30,010 bases of DNA. It comes from Gracilaria domingensis (Eukaryota; Rhodophyta; Florideophyceae; Gracilariales; Gracilariaceae). The stretch is taken from positions 1 through 30,010 of the forward strand of contig VCMS01000445.1 in assembly GCA_022539475.1 (NCBI GenBank). Reading direction: 5' to 3'. Each line of letters opens with the position of its first letter. The stretch's first letter is position 1. The translations under genes were made by a program, and so were the position numbers. This document shows positions 27,343 to 30,010 of this stretch, piece by piece. The notes under the pieces were generated by a model, which searched no databases, was not told where the DNA came from, and was given only the letters and a program-made list of their open reading frames with translations.

Positions 27343-29838
27343 ATGGTCTACTACTGTACACATAAGAAGCGTGGGTGCCCCTTCGTTACTCGCCGAGGAG
27401 TCTCATCTCTTCAACAGCATGTCAACCATTGCCCGTTTCGTCTGAAAGCAGCGCTGGAAGACGACAATAGCCGGCCCATTCGGAGAAGCAAGCGTCTCAA
27501 GCTTTCCGCGCGCGCGGCCGCATCTTCCGAAACGGTCACTGCCCCTTGTCGCCTTCCCGAGCCTCCGGTGTCCGAGGACATCGTCGACCCCACTCCGTGC
27601 GCCCCTCCCATTCCGGACACTTCGCATTGTGTTTCTCCTTCCACGGGTCCCGCGTCATTAGAGCGAGAACACGGAAGCAGTTCCCGCCCAGTGCCTTCTG
27701 AGGAGGCCCTTGGTGATTTGCATATGGATTATCTCACGGTTTGTCTGGCTTCAGTAGCTTCCAACCTTGGTCATCGTGAGGCGGACGAGCTAATTGGTCT
27801 ACTTCGGGACCCGCGATTCTCGCAAAAGCGATTCAACGAGACCATAACAAGTTCCAAGCGCTGTACAGAACTGAAGAACGCCATTTTCGAACGATACGCC
27901 TCAAAGGACGGTTTCAATCGCAGAACTGTCTCGCCAGAAGGATGTAAGTTCAGCGCCACCCTCTACACGAGAGACCCCGTTCAGACACTTGTGAAACAGC
28001 TCCAGTTGGCTAACAACGAAAACACATTCTTCCACCCTATACCTCAGACCCACTCCACGAAAATATCTCACCCCATGTCCGGCTCTCTCGCAAGAGACGC
28101 CACCTCAAAACTTAAGGAAATGGTCATGGGCTCTTTGGATAGTAGAATAGTGTGGTACTCCCAAGAAATAAGTTACAGTGAATCTTTCGTAGGTCTTCTG
28201 CAGGTATACACCGATAAGTCTTCAACAACTCTAAAGCAAACATCGGTTACCGCCTATCCTCTTCACCTCATATTTCTCAACTTCTCCGACGAGCTTCGCC
28301 GTAAGTGTATCCGTGATGACCTCACAGTAGTGGCATACTTCCCTACCACACTGATCGAGGTTTCCGCATCTGAAGCAGACGCAATGCCATTCGTTTCTAG
28401 CAAGTCTCTACGCGAGTCCAGGATGCAAATCCTTCAAGAATCTCTTCGTCAAGTCCTGGAGCCCATTCTAAATCTCACGCAGAAAGGTTTTCAGTTCATC
28501 GGCGAAGACAAACTAAGTCGAGTGTGCCATCCTCTGCTTGCAAGTTATTGTGCGGATATTCCTGAGGCTAAGGACATTCTGTCTATTCTTCATGGGACCA
28601 AAACGGAATGCCCGTGTCATAGATGCAAAGCCCCTCGCTCATCTTTATGCAGTCCTATCCCCACCTCATTCAACGGACGTTCTCAAAAGCACACAAAAAG
28701 CATCCGAAAGACATACACAGCTATCTTGCAACATGCACAAAAAGACGAGGCGGAAAGACGTCCACGTCGTGCGAGGGAGAGGAGATCTCAAGCGGATACT
28801 CTGATGCGTTCAAATTCCATATCTCTCATTCCTTCGTTCCTCGAAACTTCCGTAAGCCTTGGAATGATCCCGGACTTGTCTCCATACAGTCTGTTCTCAT
28901 TCGAACCATTCCACAACTTGCATCTCGGCATCTCAAAGTTGATAAAAACGGCCACAATCGAGAGACTGCAGTCAGACACCCTGTGCACCACAATAGGAAC
29001 ATCTGCATCGCGTTCATTTCGAACGATACGCACCCAACTCCTCAACCATGCAAACGCAATTCTAGCTGCCATAGAACGCGATTCTCCTGCCAAAGGTTTA
29101 CATATCGATTTCTCCACGCAGGAGAAAGGCAAATCTTTGAATGGTATCTTCACGAAAGACGGTCTCCGTGGAATGCTGGAGGCCAAAAACTACAAAGCAC
29201 TTGACATGGTCTTTCCCTTCATAGGAGCATTCTTTGACATATGCTGTGGAGAACAGGACGTTGCCCCAATCACAACCGTTTTCTCTCAGTACTCGGACTT
29301 GCTCTCGACCTTATTCAGATACAATCGTGACCCGTATTGGACTGAAAGCTCTCTCCTGTGTCTTAGTTCGGAGATTGAAGCCTTCAAAGCGTTCCGCAAC
29401 AAAGACTCTGGCGGATTTCATCCCTCCAGACTGGGAACTCTGAAGTTTCATCTTCTCGATCATCTCGTGGACGATATTCGCCGTCTGGGAAGTTATCAAG
29501 TACTACGACGCAGGCATATACGAACATGCACACCTGCTATTTAAAAGACACTACAAAAAGACGTCCAGAAGAACAGCAACGGCTGTGGAGGAGACTATTC
29601 GCTCCATTGAGCACGGACATGTTAGAAAGCAATGGAATGGCAATACTCCTTACCAGCGTAATCCAGGGTTACAGGAACTTCCACACAGCTTCCTCGTTTT
29701 TGCAATGAGAGGGCGTTCTTTCACTTTTACGAGCTGCTTTTCAACATTGTGTTTTCAGTATGTCGCAGTTTCAAAAACATGGCTGCTGTTAGAGAAACTG
29801 TTTTCTCAAGTAGCGGCACTACAGGTCGATTCTTGATC
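27343..29838 (+). pseudogene. Plavaka/KDZ-like DDE transposase with one frameshift
   Basis: The ATG at 27343 follows a C/T-rich leader and begins MVYYCTHKKRGCPF, a Cys/His-type zinc finger ending QQHVNHC. Plavaka/KDZ signatures follow: VYTDKSSTTLKQTSVTAYPL (first catalytic Asp, residue ~291) then FLNFSDELRRK and VVAYFPT; HPLLASYCADIPEAKDIL (second Asp, residue ~405) then CPCHRCKAP; FEPFHNLHLGISKL; FHLLDHLVDDIRRLG. The frame stops at 29544, but the next frame gives IKYYDAGIYEHAHLLFKRHY, the Glu-His segment with the third acidic residue, so one indel near 29490 separates the two halves. The second frame runs to about 29838. These are cut-and-paste transposases of the fungal/protist KDZ group. 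The window may cut the 3' end. Confidence 0.6.
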
Positions 29839-30010
29839 AAATTGGTGAAGCATGGCCCTTCCTCCTTTCCTCATGTCCGTCGTGAAAGAAACACTGGATG
29901 AGCACTGCTATTACATACTTCAGGAAAGACATGGTAACTCTGGTGAATTCGGCGCCTCGTGAAGGCGGTTTCGTTCCGACTCTGAACACTTCAATTCGTC
30001 TTCTAAGGCC
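29839..30010 (+). other. Possible C-terminal remnant of the transposase, cut by the window
   Basis: A frame reading ALPPFLMSVVKETLDEHCYY runs to a TGA at about 29961. It could be more of the transposase after another frame change, but it is too short to be sure. The window ends before any terminal repeat. Confidence 0.3.

Overview
The window is nuclear DNA from a eukaryote. The ORFs are short and broken, there is a classic spliceosomal intron (GTAAGT donor, TACTAAC branch site, AG acceptor), TATA boxes lie upstream of small genes, and most of the DNA is transposon-derived. No bacterial operons, ribosome-binding sites, rRNA or tRNA genes were seen. The mix of a chromodomain Ty3/Gypsy retrotransposon, a piggyBac-like transposase, a Plavaka/KDZ-like transposase and a jacalin-like lectin fits a repeat-rich alga (red alga is my best guess), a fungus or another protist. 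I cannot fix the lineage.

Layout. 1-3477: no convincing gene. 3478-3766 (-): small frameshifted ORF. 4490-4697: cluster of heat-shock-element-like TTCTAGAA motifs ahead of a proline-rich small protein (4842-5255 +). This is convergent with a broken jacalin-like lectin gene (5283-5961 -). 6366-6560: a roughly 200-bp fold-back (MITE-like) element. 8244-8636 (-) and 9641-10141 (+): two small genes transcribed away from one shared promoter region of direct and inverted repeats. The + gene encodes a two-finger C2H2 protein whose only in-frame ATG is made by splicing a 69-nt intron.

11089-14721 (-): a decayed piggyBac-like transposase. Between its second and third catalytic-core segments lies a SAP domain plus a YqaJ-like PD-(D/E)XK nuclease. 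About 14722-23790 (+): a decayed chromovirus (gag, protease, RT, RNase H, integrase, chromodomain) that abuts and probably truncates the N-terminus of the piggyBac-like gene. 23794-25044 (-): an intact 416-codon antisense ORF of unknown function. 25143-25243: a thrice-repeated GGGTCGTCCAG motif. 25529-25685: three strong stem-loops in a row. 25806-26587: a basic, internally repetitive degenerate ORF region. 26913-26978: a 30-bp-stem hairpin. 27343-29838 (+): a Plavaka/KDZ-like DDE transposase with one frameshift.

How it works together. About two thirds of the window is nested mobile DNA with little sign of living host operons. The host-like genes are small and grouped at 3.4-10.2 kb. Nearly every long coding region carries one or more stops or frame changes, which can mean genuine decay, undetected introns, or indel errors in a long-read assembly. 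Domain calls rest on motif recognition by eye; no database search was possible.
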